Assembly (NCBI RefSeq): GCF_030499535.1
Contig: NZ_JASTLB010000001.1
Coordinates: 6,510,001 to 6,574,000, forward strand
Direction of reading: 5' to 3'
Length of the DNA: 64,000 nucleotides
Origin: Streptomyces sp. TG1A-8
GTDB taxonomy: Bacteria; Actinomycetota; Actinomycetes; Streptomycetales; Streptomycetaceae
The notes beneath the pieces are model-generated. The model made no database searches. It saw only the letters and a list, made by a program, of their open reading frames with translations, and was not told the DNA's origin. The position numbers and the translations under genes were made by a program. This document shows, piece by piece, positions 27,803 to 36,069 of the stretch (position 1 is the stretch's first letter; each line of letters starts with the position of its first letter).

Positions 27803-29205
27803 GCGGACCGATGGCCCTCGAACCGGGCGGAACCGAACAGGACACCCTGGCCCTGCGGCTCGCCGGCGCACCACCGCTGCCCCGCCGCCCCGACGACCGC
27901 ACCCTCGCCCTCCGGCTGCCCCGGCACGGCCCGGACGAGGAGGCGGTCAGCGGGCTCGCCGCCGAGCTCGCCGACCGCGTCGGCCCGGCCGTCCACCCCT
28001 ACGAGGTGGCCGCCCTGCTGGAGGCCGAGGGCCTGTCCGCCGATCTGATCAGGCAGCGGTACGGCCACCCCACCCTGTTCTCCCTGGCCACCGCCCTGTA
28101 CCAGCAGGTGCCCCGCACCTTTCCCGAACCCGCCCCGCCCGCCGACCCCTGGCGCCCCGACCACGTGCGCTGCCTGCTGCGAGGGGTCCTCTTCGCCCTG
28201 CCGGGGCTCGCCTACCTGCTCACCGCGCCCCTGTGGCACCCCGGCCGGCACGCCGCGGCGCCCGTCGTGGCCGGCCTCGTCTCCTGGGCCTGGGGACAGG
28301 GGCTCGGCCACCGCGCCCACGTGCGGATGGCCACCGGGCGCCGGCAGGCGGCGCGCACCCTGCTGACCGGCGCCCCGCTCGGCGCGGCGGTGGCCACCGC
28401 CGCCGCCGTACCGGCCGCCGGCGGCGGCCCGGCGCTCCTGGCGGCGGCGGGCCAGTCGCTGTACCTCGCGGCGGCCGGCGTCCTGCTGGTGCTGGCCCGG
28501 GAACGGCTGCTGCTGGCCGCGCTCACCCCGCTGATCGCGGGCGCCGCCGCACTGCCCTGGTGGGAGCCGGGCCCGCCGCTGCGCACCGGCCTCGTCCTGC
28601 TGGCCCTGGCGGCCACGCTCGCCGCCACCGGACGGGCGCTGCACGGGGCCGCCCGGACGGCCCCGGCCGCCCCGGACGGCAAGCGGCCCCGCCTGCGCCG
28701 GTCCCTGCCGTACGGGCTGTTCGGGCTCGCCGCGGGCCTGCTGGTGCTGCTGGAGGGCCGGCGGGAACCGTACGCGGTGATCGTGCTGACCGTCAGCATG
28801 GGCCCCGCCGAGTGGCTGCTCTACCGCTACCGGGGGCTGTCCGTCGCCGCGCTCCGCGCGAGCGCCACCCCCGCCGGGTTCCTGCTGCGCTCCGCCGCCG
28901 TCCTGGGCCTGTGCCTGCTCGCCTACCTCCTCCCGCTGCTGCCGGCCGCCCTGCTCACCGGCGCCGCACCCGGCCCCCTGCTGCTGCTCGCCGCCGCCCT
29001 GTGGACCGCGCTGCTCCTACAGGCGTTCGGGACGGCCTGGCCGCCGGCCGTGATCTGCCTCGCCGCCGCGGGCACGGCCTGCGCGCCCGTCCTGCTGCAC
29101 CTGCCGGGCGGTCCGGCCGCGCTGCCGCTGTGCTGCGCCGCCGCCGTGCTCTGCCTGGTGGCGTGCGCACTGGGGCTGCTCGGCCGGCCCGCCCGGCACG
29201 TCTGA
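27799..29205 (+). CDS. polytopic membrane protein of the polysaccharide locus (PelG-like role proposed)
   Basis: A 468-residue protein. Residues ~1-120 are cytoplasmic with a helical YEVAALLEAEGLSADLIRQRY segment, followed by about 12 membrane helices from GVLFALPGLAYLLTAPLW to the C-terminal VLCLVACALGLLG. It overlaps pelF-like by 4 bases. In Pel systems PelF works with the 12-TM protein PelG; this protein occupies that position and has similar topology but no motif I can match to the MOP/Wzx family. A role in export of the polymer is therefore inferred from context. Confidence 0.8.
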   Translation: MSGPMALEPGGTEQDTLALRLAGAPPLPRRPDDRTLALRLPRHGPDEEAVSGLAAELADRVGPAVHPYEVAALLEAEGLSADLIRQRYGHPTLFSLATALYQQVPRTFPEPAPPADPWRPDHVRCLLRGVLFALPGLAYLLTAPLWHPGRHAAAPVVAGLVSWAWGQGLGHRAHVRMATGRRQAARTLLTGAPLGAAVATAAAVPAAGGGPALLAAAGQSLYLAAAGVLLVLARERLLLAALTPLIAGAAALPWWEPGPPLRTGLVLLALAATLAATGRALHGAARTAPAAPDGKRPRLRRSLPYGLFGLAAGLLVLLEGRREPYAVIVLTVSMGPAEWLLYRYRGLSVAALRASATPAGFLLRSAAVLGLCLLAYLLPLLPAALLTGAAPGPLLLLAAALWTALLLQAFGTAWPPAVICLAAAGTACAPVLLHLPGGPAALPLCCAAAVLCLVACALGLLGRPARHV

Positions 29206-29264
29206 CCCGCCGTACCCGTCCCCGACCGTCCGCGACACCCCGCAACCACCGGAAGGACACACCG

Positions 29265-30266
29265 TTGACCTCCGCACCGCTCGCCGCCGTCACCGGAGCC
29301 GAGGGCTTCATCGGCTCCCACCTCACCGAGGCGCTCGTCGCCGCCGGTCACCGGGTCAGAGCCATGGCCCAGTACAACTCCTTCTCCTCCTACGGCTGGC
29401 TGGAGACCCTCGCCCCGGACGTCCTGGACCACGTGGAGATCGTCCTCGGCGACGTCCGCGACCCCGGCTCGGTCCGCGGCCTGCTCGAAGGCGCCGACGC
29501 CGCCTACCACCTGGCCGCGCTGATCGCGATCCCGTACTCCTACCGGGCACCGCACAGCTACGTGGAAACCAACGTCACCGGCACCCTCAACGTGCTGGAG
29601 GCGGTGCGCGCCCTCGGCACGCCCCGGCTGGTGCACACCTCCACCAGCGAGACCTACGGCACCGCGCGGACCGTGCCGATCACCGAGGACCACCCGATCA
29701 ACACCCAGTCGCCGTACGCCGCGTCGAAGGCCGGCGGGGACCGGCTGGCCGACAGCTACCACGCGAGCTTCGGCACCCCCGTGGTGACCCTCAGGCCGTT
29801 CAACACCTTCGGCCCGCGCCAGTCGATGCGCGCGGTCATCCCCACGGTCATCGGCCAGGTCGCCGCGGGGGAGCGCACCATCACCCTGGGCGACCTGCGC
29901 CCCACCCGGGACTTCACCTACGTCGAGGACACCGCGCAGGCCTTCCTCGCGGCCGGCACCGCGCCCGCCGAGCGGGTCGTCGGGCGCACCTTCAACGCCG
30001 GGACCGGCGGCGAGATCTCGGTCGGCGACCTCGTCGCCCTGATCGGCAAGGTGATGGACAGCGCCCTCGACGTCCGCGAGGACCCCGCGCGCATCCGGCC
30101 CGCGAACTCCGAGGTGATGCGGCTCGTCGCCGACGCCACCCGGCTCACCGCCGCGACCGGCTGGCAGCCCGCCCACACCCTCGAACAAGGTCTCGCCCGC
30201 ACCGTGGAGTTCTTCCGCGACCCGGCCCATCTGGCCCGCTACAAGACCGGCATCTACAACATCTGA
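29265..30266 (+). CDS. LegB-like NAD-dependent sugar-nucleotide 4,6-dehydratase/epimerase
   Basis: A 333-residue extended SDR: Rossmann motif TGAEGFIGSHL, YNSFSSYGWLETL, HLAALIAIPYSY, catalytic TSTSETYG and YAASK, and RPFNTFGPRQS. These match LegB-type NDP-hexosamine 4,6-dehydratases closely, more than GalE epimerases. The start appears to be a rare TTG at 29265: GGAAGG lies 8 bases upstream and no in-frame ATG or GTG is nearby. It would make an NDP-4-keto-6-deoxy sugar, or act as an epimerase analogous to Uge3 (inference). Spacing of 59 bases places it in the same operon as the glycosyltransferase. Confidence 0.88.
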   Translation: MTSAPLAAVTGAEGFIGSHLTEALVAAGHRVRAMAQYNSFSSYGWLETLAPDVLDHVEIVLGDVRDPGSVRGLLEGADAAYHLAALIAIPYSYRAPHSYVETNVTGTLNVLEAVRALGTPRLVHTSTSETYGTARTVPITEDHPINTQSPYAASKAGGDRLADSYHASFGTPVVTLRPFNTFGPRQSMRAVIPTVIGQVAAGERTITLGDLRPTRDFTYVEDTAQAFLAAGTAPAERVVGRTFNAGTGGEISVGDLVALIGKVMDSALDVREDPARIRPANSEVMRLVADATRLTAATGWQPAHTLEQGLARTVEFFRDPAHLARYKTGIYNI

Positions 30267-30318
30267 CCCGTCCGGCACGTCACGTCACCGAGGTCCCCAC
30301 ACAACGAAGGAGGAGCCC

Positions 30319-31032
30319 ATGCACGCAGTGATCCTGGCGGGAGGCAAGGGCGTCCGGCTGCGGCCCTACACCACCGCGCTGCCCAAGCCGCTCGTCCCCA
30401 TCGGCGACCAGCACGCCATCCTGGAGATCGTGCTGCGCCAGCTGTCGACGGCCGGCTTCACCCGCTGCACCATCGCCATAGGCCACCTGGGGGAGATCAT
30501 CCGCGCCTACGTCGGCGACGGCTCCCAGTGGGGCATGGCCGTCGACTACGCCACCGAGGACAGCCCCCTGGGCACCATGGGCCCGCTGCTCAACCTGCGC
30601 GACCGGCTGCCCGAGACCTTCCTGGTGATGAACGGCGACGTGCTCACCGACCTCGACTACGCCGACGTGCTGCGTCGGCACCGGGGCTCCGGGGCGCCGC
30701 TGACCATCGCCACGTACGCCCGCAAGGTGCACATCGACTTCGGCGTGCTGACCACGGACGCGAGCAGGGTCGTCGCGTTCACCGAGAAGCCCAGCATGGA
30801 CTACCGCGTCTCCATGGGCGTCTACGGCCTCAGCCGCTCGACCCTGGGCACCTACACGCCGGGCCTGCCGCTCGGCTTCGACGAACTGGTCCTCGACCTG
30901 CTGGCCGCCCAGAACCCGCCGCACGCCTACGAGTTCGACGGCTACTGGCTGGACATCGGCCGCCCCGACGACTACGACCGGGCCAACGCGGAGTTCACCA
31001 CCCGCAAGTCCCTGTTGCTCAAGGGAGCCTGA
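30319..31032 (+). CDS. sugar-1-phosphate nucleotidyltransferase
   Basis: A 237-residue nucleotidyltransferase with LAGGKGVRLRPYTTALPKPLVPIGD (nucleotide-binding signature), NGDVLTDLDY (metal-binding Asp), FTEKPSMDYRVSMGVY and DIGRPDDYDRAN. It lacks the left-handed helix domain of GlmU and is the length of RfbF/LegF-like enzymes. It charges a sugar phosphate with a nucleotide for the polymer or its modification; the sugar is not determined. AAGGAGGAG precedes the ATG. It is 52 bases after the dehydratase and 7 before the next SDR. Confidence 0.9.
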   Translation: MHAVILAGGKGVRLRPYTTALPKPLVPIGDQHAILEIVLRQLSTAGFTRCTIAIGHLGEIIRAYVGDGSQWGMAVDYATEDSPLGTMGPLLNLRDRLPETFLVMNGDVLTDLDYADVLRRHRGSGAPLTIATYARKVHIDFGVLTTDASRVVAFTEKPSMDYRVSMGVYGLSRSTLGTYTPGLPLGFDELVLDLLAAQNPPHAYEFDGYWLDIGRPDDYDRANAEFTTRKSLLLKGA

Positions 31033-31039
31033 GCACCGC

Positions 31040-31944
31040 ATGCGCATCCTCCTCCTGGGCGGCACCGGTTACCTGGGCCGCCACGTGGCCGAGCGGCTGC
31101 GCGCCCTGCAGGGCGCGCAGGTCCTCGCCGCCGGCCGCTCCGGCGCCGCCGGGATCCGCGTCGACCTCGCCGCGGACCGGCCCGAACAGCTCGCCGGGAC
31201 CCTGGCCGCGGCGGCACCCGACGCCGTGGTCAACTGCGCCGGTGCCACCGGCGGCGACCCGGTGACCCTGGCCGAGGTCAACGCGCGCGGCCCCGCCGTG
31301 CTGTGCGCCGCGCTGCGCGAGGCGGCGCCCGCCGCCCGCCTGGTCCACCTCGGCTCGGCCGCCGAGTACGGGCCGGGCGTCCCGGACGCGCCGGTGACCG
31401 AGTCGGCGCCCGCCTGCCCGGTCACCCCGTACGGCGCGACCAAGCTCGCGGGCACGATCGCGGTCACCTCCGCCGCCCTGGACGCCGTGGTGCTCCGGGT
31501 CGGCAACCCGGTGGGCCCGGGGGCGCCCCCGGCCGGCCTGCCCGGCCGGCTCACGGCACAGCTGCGCGCCGCGGGAGGGGATCCCGCGGCGGTGCTGCGG
31601 TTCGGCGACCTGTCCGCCCACCGCGACTTCGTCGACGTCCGCGACCTCGCCCGGGCGGTGGCCCTCGCGGTCACCGCCCGGGGCCCCTGCCCCCCGTCCT
31701 CAACATCGGCGGCGGACGGGCCGTGCCGGTACGGGAACTGGTGCGGGGCCTGGCCCGGCGGGCGGGCTTCCGGGGACGGCTGGAGGAGAGCACGGGCGGT
31801 TCGGACCGCTCCGCCCGCGTCTCCTGGCAGTGCTCCGACGTCACGGCCGCCGGCCGGGTGCTCGGCTGGCGGCCCGCGCACGGCCTGGACGACGCCCTCG
31901 ACACGCTGTGGGCGGCCACGGCCCCGGACGGGCGGCTGCCGTGA
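31040..31944 (+). pseudogene. NAD-dependent sugar-nucleotide SDR, frameshifted
   Basis: The first ~215 codons encode a normal SDR (LLLGGTGYLGRHV, HLGSAAEYGPG, YGATKLAGT, HRDFVDVRDLARAV). At the GGGGCCCC run (31680-31687) the frame slips by one missing base, and the expected end (PVLNIGGGRAVPVRELVRGLA...GWRPAHGLDDALDTL) continues in another frame to the TGA at 31942-31944. That stop overlaps the next GTG start, as in a coupled operon. Repairing one C gives 301 residues, the family norm. It may be an assembly indel or a recent mutation. The likely role is reduction or epimerisation of the LegB-like product. Confidence 0.8.
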
Positions 31945-32603
31945 GCCTCCTGGTACCGCTGTACGTGCACCCGGCCGAGGACCCCGGCGCCTGGCACCGG
32001 CTGATCACCGCCGCCGACCGCACCCACGCGGTCGTCCTGAACCCGGCGAACGGCCCCGGCACCGCCCCCGACCCCGCCTTCACGGCGGCGGCCCGGGCAC
32101 TGCGGGCGGCCGGCGCCCGCCTGCTGGGGTACGTCGACACCGACTACGGCGTCCGCGACCGCGCCCGGGTCGCCGAGGACATGCGCCGGCACCGGGAGTG
32201 GTACGCGACCGACGGCTGCTTCCTCGACCGCGTCACCGCCGACGTCCAGGGGCTGCCCGCCTGCCGCCGCCTGGTCCGGGACGTACGGCGGCTCGGCGCC
32301 GGCACCGTCGTCCTCAACCCGGGCGTGCACCCGGCCCCCGGCTACGCGCGCCTGGCCGATCTGACCGTCACCTTCGAGGGCCACTGGTCCACGTACGTCT
32401 CGGCGTTCACCCGGCCGGCCTGGACGGCGCGCCACCCGCCCGACCGGTTCTGCCACCTCGTCTACGGCGTGCCCGAGGTCCTGATCCCGCTCGCCGTCCG
32501 CACCGCACACGAGCGGGGAGCGGCGATCTCCGGTCCGGTCACCGGACGACCGCCCAATCCGTGGGCCGAACTGACACCGGCACTGGCCGTGACGGAGGCG
32601 TGA
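31941..32603 (+). CDS. spherulation-specific family 4 protein (Sph3/GH135-like)
   Basis: A 220-residue protein with the spherulin-4 fold signature: VPLYVHPAEDPGAWHRL, VVLNPANGPG, GYVDTDYG, DGCFLDRVT and VLNPGVHPAPGYARL. Aspergillus Sph3 of this family (GH135) cleaves galactosaminogalactan, and the PelA hydrolase domain is a functional analogue. No signal peptide is seen, unlike Sph3, so it may act inside the cell or be exported otherwise. GTGA overlap with the upstream SDR shows translational coupling. This is the last gene of the polysaccharide operon. Confidence 0.85.
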   Translation: MSLLVPLYVHPAEDPGAWHRLITAADRTHAVVLNPANGPGTAPDPAFTAAARALRAAGARLLGYVDTDYGVRDRARVAEDMRRHREWYATDGCFLDRVTADVQGLPACRRLVRDVRRLGAGTVVLNPGVHPAPGYARLADLTVTFEGHWSTYVSAFTRPAWTARHPPDRFCHLVYGVPEVLIPLAVRTAHERGAAISGPVTGRPPNPWAELTPALAVTEA

Positions 32604-32915
32604 GGGGCGCGGACGGCGCGGTGGGCGGCGGCACCGGCGACCACCGGCACCACCGGCCCCGCACCGGCCGCGTCCGCGGTTCCGCCGCCCCGGTGCGGCG
32701 CGCCGCCGGGAGCGGACACCCCGCTTTCCTGACCGTCTGGCATGCTCTGGTCAAATCTGGCAGGCTTTCGGCAGCCGCCGCCCCGACCCACGAGGCGCGG
32801 AGCACCTGACACCGCACGGATCGCACACCCCGTCCGCGACCGCCCCGGCGCACCCCAGCCGACCGGGCGGCCACCGAGCCGGCCGGAACCCCGGCCGCCG
32901 CACAAGGAGCAGCGT
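32604..32915. other. 312-base region upstream of the M1 peptidase with phased TCTGG repeats
   Basis: TCTGG occurs at 32736, 32746 and 32756, exactly one helical turn apart, within the only AT-richer part of this gap. This looks like an operator for a protein bound to one face of the DNA. AAGGAG at 32904-32909 is the ribosome binding site of the next gene. Nothing else is supported. Confidence 0.45.
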
Positions 32916-34775
32916 GTGAGACCGACCCCCCACAAGGCACTCGGCGCCGGCCTGCTGACCGTCGCCGCGCTGACCGCCCTCTCCCTCCCCGGCGCCCCCG
33001 CCGCCGCCCAGCCCGCCCCGGCGCCCGTCGCCGCCTGCACCCCGGCCCCGACGGTCGCCAACGGCGGCTTCGAAAGCGGCACCTCGTCCTGGACCCGGTC
33101 CGCCTCCACCGTGATCACCAGCCGTACCGGCCGGAGCGCGCACGGCGGTTCCGCCTACGCCCGGCTGGGCGGCGCCGGCAGCACCCGCACCGGCACCCTC
33201 GCCCAGAGCGTCACCGTCCCGGCCGGGTGCGGCGCCGCCACCCTGACCTTCTGGCTGCACGTCGACACCGCCGAGACGACCTCCGCCACCGCCCGCGACA
33301 AGCTCACGGCCAAGGCCGGCAGCACCACGCTGGCGACCTACTCGAACCTCGACAGGAACACCGGCTACACGCGCAAGACGCTCGACGTCTCCGCGTTCGC
33401 CGGACGGACCGTCAACCTGTCCTTCACCGGCACCGAGGACTCCAGCCTCCGGACGAGCTTCCTCCTGGACGACATCGCCCTCGACACCTCCGGCCCCACC
33501 GCACCGCTCCGGGCCGACTCCACCCGCACCCCGGCCGCGCCCGCCTACACCGTCGGCCTCAGCAGCAACACCGCCGGCACCGTCTGGAACGGGCACGAGA
33601 GCGTCTCCTTCACCAACGCCTCGTCCACCGCGCTCAGCGAGGTCTACCTGCGGCTGTGGGACAACTACCACGGCACCTGCGACGCGATGCCGATCAAGGT
33701 GGGCAACGTCACCGGCGGCACCGCGGGCGCCTACTCGGTCGGCTGCACGGCACTGCGCATCGCCCTGCCGACTCCGCTGAACCAGGGTCAGACCGCCACC
33801 CTCGGCTTCGACCTGGGCATCACCGTGCCCAGCGGCGTCGACCGGTTCGGCCACGACGGCGCCTTCAGCTTCATCGGCAACGCCCTGCCCGTCCTCGCCG
33901 TCCGTGACAGCGTCGGCTGGCACCTGGACCCCTACACCGACAACGGGGAGTCCTTCTACTCCCTGGCCGCCGACTTCAGGGTGACCCTGGACCACCCCAG
34001 CACCCTGCTGGTCCCGGCCACCGGCACCTCCACCGACACCCCCGGTTCCAGCGGCCGCACGGTCACCACCGCCACCGCCGCCCAGGTCCGTGACTTCGCC
34101 TGGGCCGCCGGGCCCTTCAGCAGGATCTCCGGCACCTCCTCCGCCGGCGTCCCGGTGAACGTCTACTCCGTCTCCGGGATCAGTTCCAGCAGCGCCCAGT
34201 CGATGCTGAGCACCGCCAGGAGCGCCGTCGACGCCCACGCCGCGCGCTTCGGCGCCTACCCGTACGGCGAGCTGGACGCCGTCATCGACAACAACTACTG
34301 GTTCGGCGGCATGGAGTACCCCGGCTTCGTCCTCGACCTGGTCAGCACCACGGCGCTCACCCACGAGATCGCCCACCAGTGGTGGTACGGCATCGTCGGC
34401 GACGACGAGTACACCAACCCCTGGCTGGACGAGGCGTTCACCGACTACGCCACCGACCTGGCCCTCGGCAGGACCGGGACGGGCTGCTGGAGCAGCGTCT
34501 CCTGGGCCTCCGGCACGGAGAAGATCACCAACTCGATGGCCTACTGGGACGCGCACTCCTCGCGCTACTCCACCGTGGTCTACGGCTACGGCAAGTGCGC
34601 CCTGCACGACCTGAGGCGCGTCCTCGGCGACACGGCCATGGCCAAGCTGTTGAAGGACTACGCGACCGCGCACTGGTACGGCGTCTCGACGACGGCCGGG
34701 TTCAAGGCCGCCGCCCAGGCCGCCACCGGCACGGACCTGACGTCCTTCTGGACCCAGCACCGCATCGACGGCTGA
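32916..34775 (+). CDS. secreted M1 family metallopeptidase
   Basis: A 619-residue secreted zinc peptidase. The signal peptide ends near AAAQPAPAP (~residue 33). Residues ~45-200 are a carbohydrate-binding-like jelly roll (NGGFESGTSSW), followed by the M1 N-terminal beta domain and catalytic domain: GGMEYP (GAMEN equivalent), HEIAHQWW (His483, Glu484, His487) and WLDEAF (Glu506, 19 residues on). It should act as an extracellular aminopeptidase. The GTG at 32916 has AAGGAG 6 bases upstream. A hairpin terminator follows. Confidence 0.93.
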   Translation: MRPTPHKALGAGLLTVAALTALSLPGAPAAAQPAPAPVAACTPAPTVANGGFESGTSSWTRSASTVITSRTGRSAHGGSAYARLGGAGSTRTGTLAQSVTVPAGCGAATLTFWLHVDTAETTSATARDKLTAKAGSTTLATYSNLDRNTGYTRKTLDVSAFAGRTVNLSFTGTEDSSLRTSFLLDDIALDTSGPTAPLRADSTRTPAAPAYTVGLSSNTAGTVWNGHESVSFTNASSTALSEVYLRLWDNYHGTCDAMPIKVGNVTGGTAGAYSVGCTALRIALPTPLNQGQTATLGFDLGITVPSGVDRFGHDGAFSFIGNALPVLAVRDSVGWHLDPYTDNGESFYSLAADFRVTLDHPSTLLVPATGTSTDTPGSSGRTVTTATAAQVRDFAWAAGPFSRISGTSSAGVPVNVYSVSGISSSSAQSMLSTARSAVDAHAARFGAYPYGELDAVIDNNYWFGGMEYPGFVLDLVSTTALTHEIAHQWWYGIVGDDEYTNPWLDEAFTDYATDLALGRTGTGCWSSVSWASGTEKITNSMAYWDAHSSRYSTVVYGYGKCALHDLRRVLGDTAMAKLLKDYATAHWYGVSTTAGFKAAAQAATGTDLTSFWTQHRIDG

Positions 34776-34791
34776 CCCTCCGCGGCCGCCC

Positions 34792-34819
34792 GCGGGCGGT
34801 GCCCCCGGGCACCGCCCGC
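34792..34819 (+). terminator. terminator hairpin after the M1 peptidase
   Basis: Arms GCGGGCGGTGCCC (34792-34804) and GGGCACCGCCCGC (34807-34819) are perfectly complementary and start 16 bases after the stop. No U tail is present. Confidence 0.65.
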
Positions 34820-34909
34820 ACCACCGGGCCACTCGGATGGACGTAATTCGGCCCGGTGCGGCTTCGTTGGGCGGTATCCGGAGTGCGGCACGCCCCGGCC
34901 GCGGGTCAG

Positions 34910-35758
34910 ATGGTGGGCGTGCGAACCTCCATGCGACACCACCGCGGCCGCTGGCGCCTGTACGTCACCGGCACCCTGACCGGCCTCCTCCTGTCCCTGC
35001 CGGCGCCTTCCGCCGTGCCCGCGCCGGGCAAGCCCGTACCCGTCCGCGGCAGCGCCCACATGGGGATGGGCGTGCTCGCCCACGACGGCTCCGCGGCCCC
35101 GGCGGACACCGTCCCGCCCGCCGGCCGGGTGACCCAGACCGAGGGCGTGGACGTCTCCAGCCACCAGCTCGACGTCGCCTGGACGACGCTGTGGGACAGC
35201 GGGACCAGGTGGGCCTACACCAAGGGGACGGAAGGCACCTACTACAAGAACCCCTATTTCACCCAGCAGTACAACGGCTCCTACGGCGTCGGCATGATCC
35301 GCGGCGCCTACCACTTCGCCACCCCGGACACCACGGGCGGTGCCACCCAGGCCGACTACTTCGTCGACCACGGCGGCGGCTGGTCCAAGGACGGCAGGAC
35401 GCTCCCGGGCGCCCTCGACATCGAGTGGAACCCCTACGGCGACGACTGCTACGGCAAGACCAGGAGCGCCATGGTCACCTGGATCCGTGACTTCCTCACC
35501 CGCTACAAGTCCCGCACCGGCCGCGACGCCGTCATCTACACCGCCACCAGCTGGTGGACCCAGTGCACCGGCAACTACGGGGGCTTCGCCGCGACCAACC
35601 CGCTGTGGATCGCCCGGTACGCCTCGTCGGTGGGGACGCTGCCCGCGGGCTGGTCGTTCCACACCATGTGGCAGTACACCGCGACGGGTCCGACGGTCGG
35701 CGACCACGACCGGTTCAACGGAGCCGCCGACAAGCTGCGCAACCTCGCCACGGGCTGA
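34910..35758 (+). CDS. secreted GH25 muramidase (lysozyme)
   Basis: A 282-residue secreted protein with a basic n-region (RHHRGRWRLY), hydrophobic core and cleavage near SAVPAPG. The GH25 domain spans ~85-280: GVDVSSHQLDVAW, YTKGTEGTYYKNPYF, GAYHFA, LDIEW (catalytic acid), and FHTMWQYT. It cleaves the MurNAc-GlcNAc bond of peptidoglycan. Start choice is uncertain: ATG 34910, GTG 34919 and ATG 34931 are all in frame without a clear ribosome binding site. Confidence 0.9.
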   Translation: MVGVRTSMRHHRGRWRLYVTGTLTGLLLSLPAPSAVPAPGKPVPVRGSAHMGMGVLAHDGSAAPADTVPPAGRVTQTEGVDVSSHQLDVAWTTLWDSGTRWAYTKGTEGTYYKNPYFTQQYNGSYGVGMIRGAYHFATPDTTGGATQADYFVDHGGGWSKDGRTLPGALDIEWNPYGDDCYGKTRSAMVTWIRDFLTRYKSRTGRDAVIYTATSWWTQCTGNYGGFAATNPLWIARYASSVGTLPAGWSFHTMWQYTATGPTVGDHDRFNGAADKLRNLATG

Positions 35759-36069
35759 CGCCTCCGCCGCGCGAGGGGCCGGGCCGCCGGTGCCCGCCGG
35801 GACCGCGCCGCCGGTCTCTCCCCCCGTGACGGGACGGCGGAAGGCCCGCCCCCTGCGGCATCCGGTGCGCGGAGCCGTCCAGTCGACGCCCGCCCGGCAC
35901 GCGGTGCTGTTGCCGTTGCCGAGGTGCCGCCGCCTCCGCCGGCACCCTCCTGGTCCCGGACCCCGGTGCCGCCGTGGTGTTCGGCCGCAGGGCGGCCGTG
36001 CGGCGGCCGTGCGGCGGCCGTCCGGCGCCCGGACGGGCCCGGGCGGGCCCGGGCGGGGCCGGAGCCGGG
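35759..36069. other. 311-base convergent gap with GC-rich simple repeats
   Basis: The region between GH25 and the FUSC gene carries three 11-base repeats GCGGCCGTGCG (35992-36024, last copy with one change) followed by two GGGCCCGGGC units (36035-36054). No gene is supported. The GC-rich tract may serve as a terminator for both convergent genes. Confidence 0.4.

Noticed and set aside
29265..30266. Annotation of the SDR as GalE
   Set aside because: The YNSFSSYGWLETL and AALIAIPYSY segments fit LegB-like dehydratases better than UDP-glucose 4-epimerases; epimerase activity remains possible.
35992..36054. GC-rich tandem repeats as a replication or att site
   Set aside because: Short, imperfect simple repeats between convergent genes; no partner copy or recombinase.
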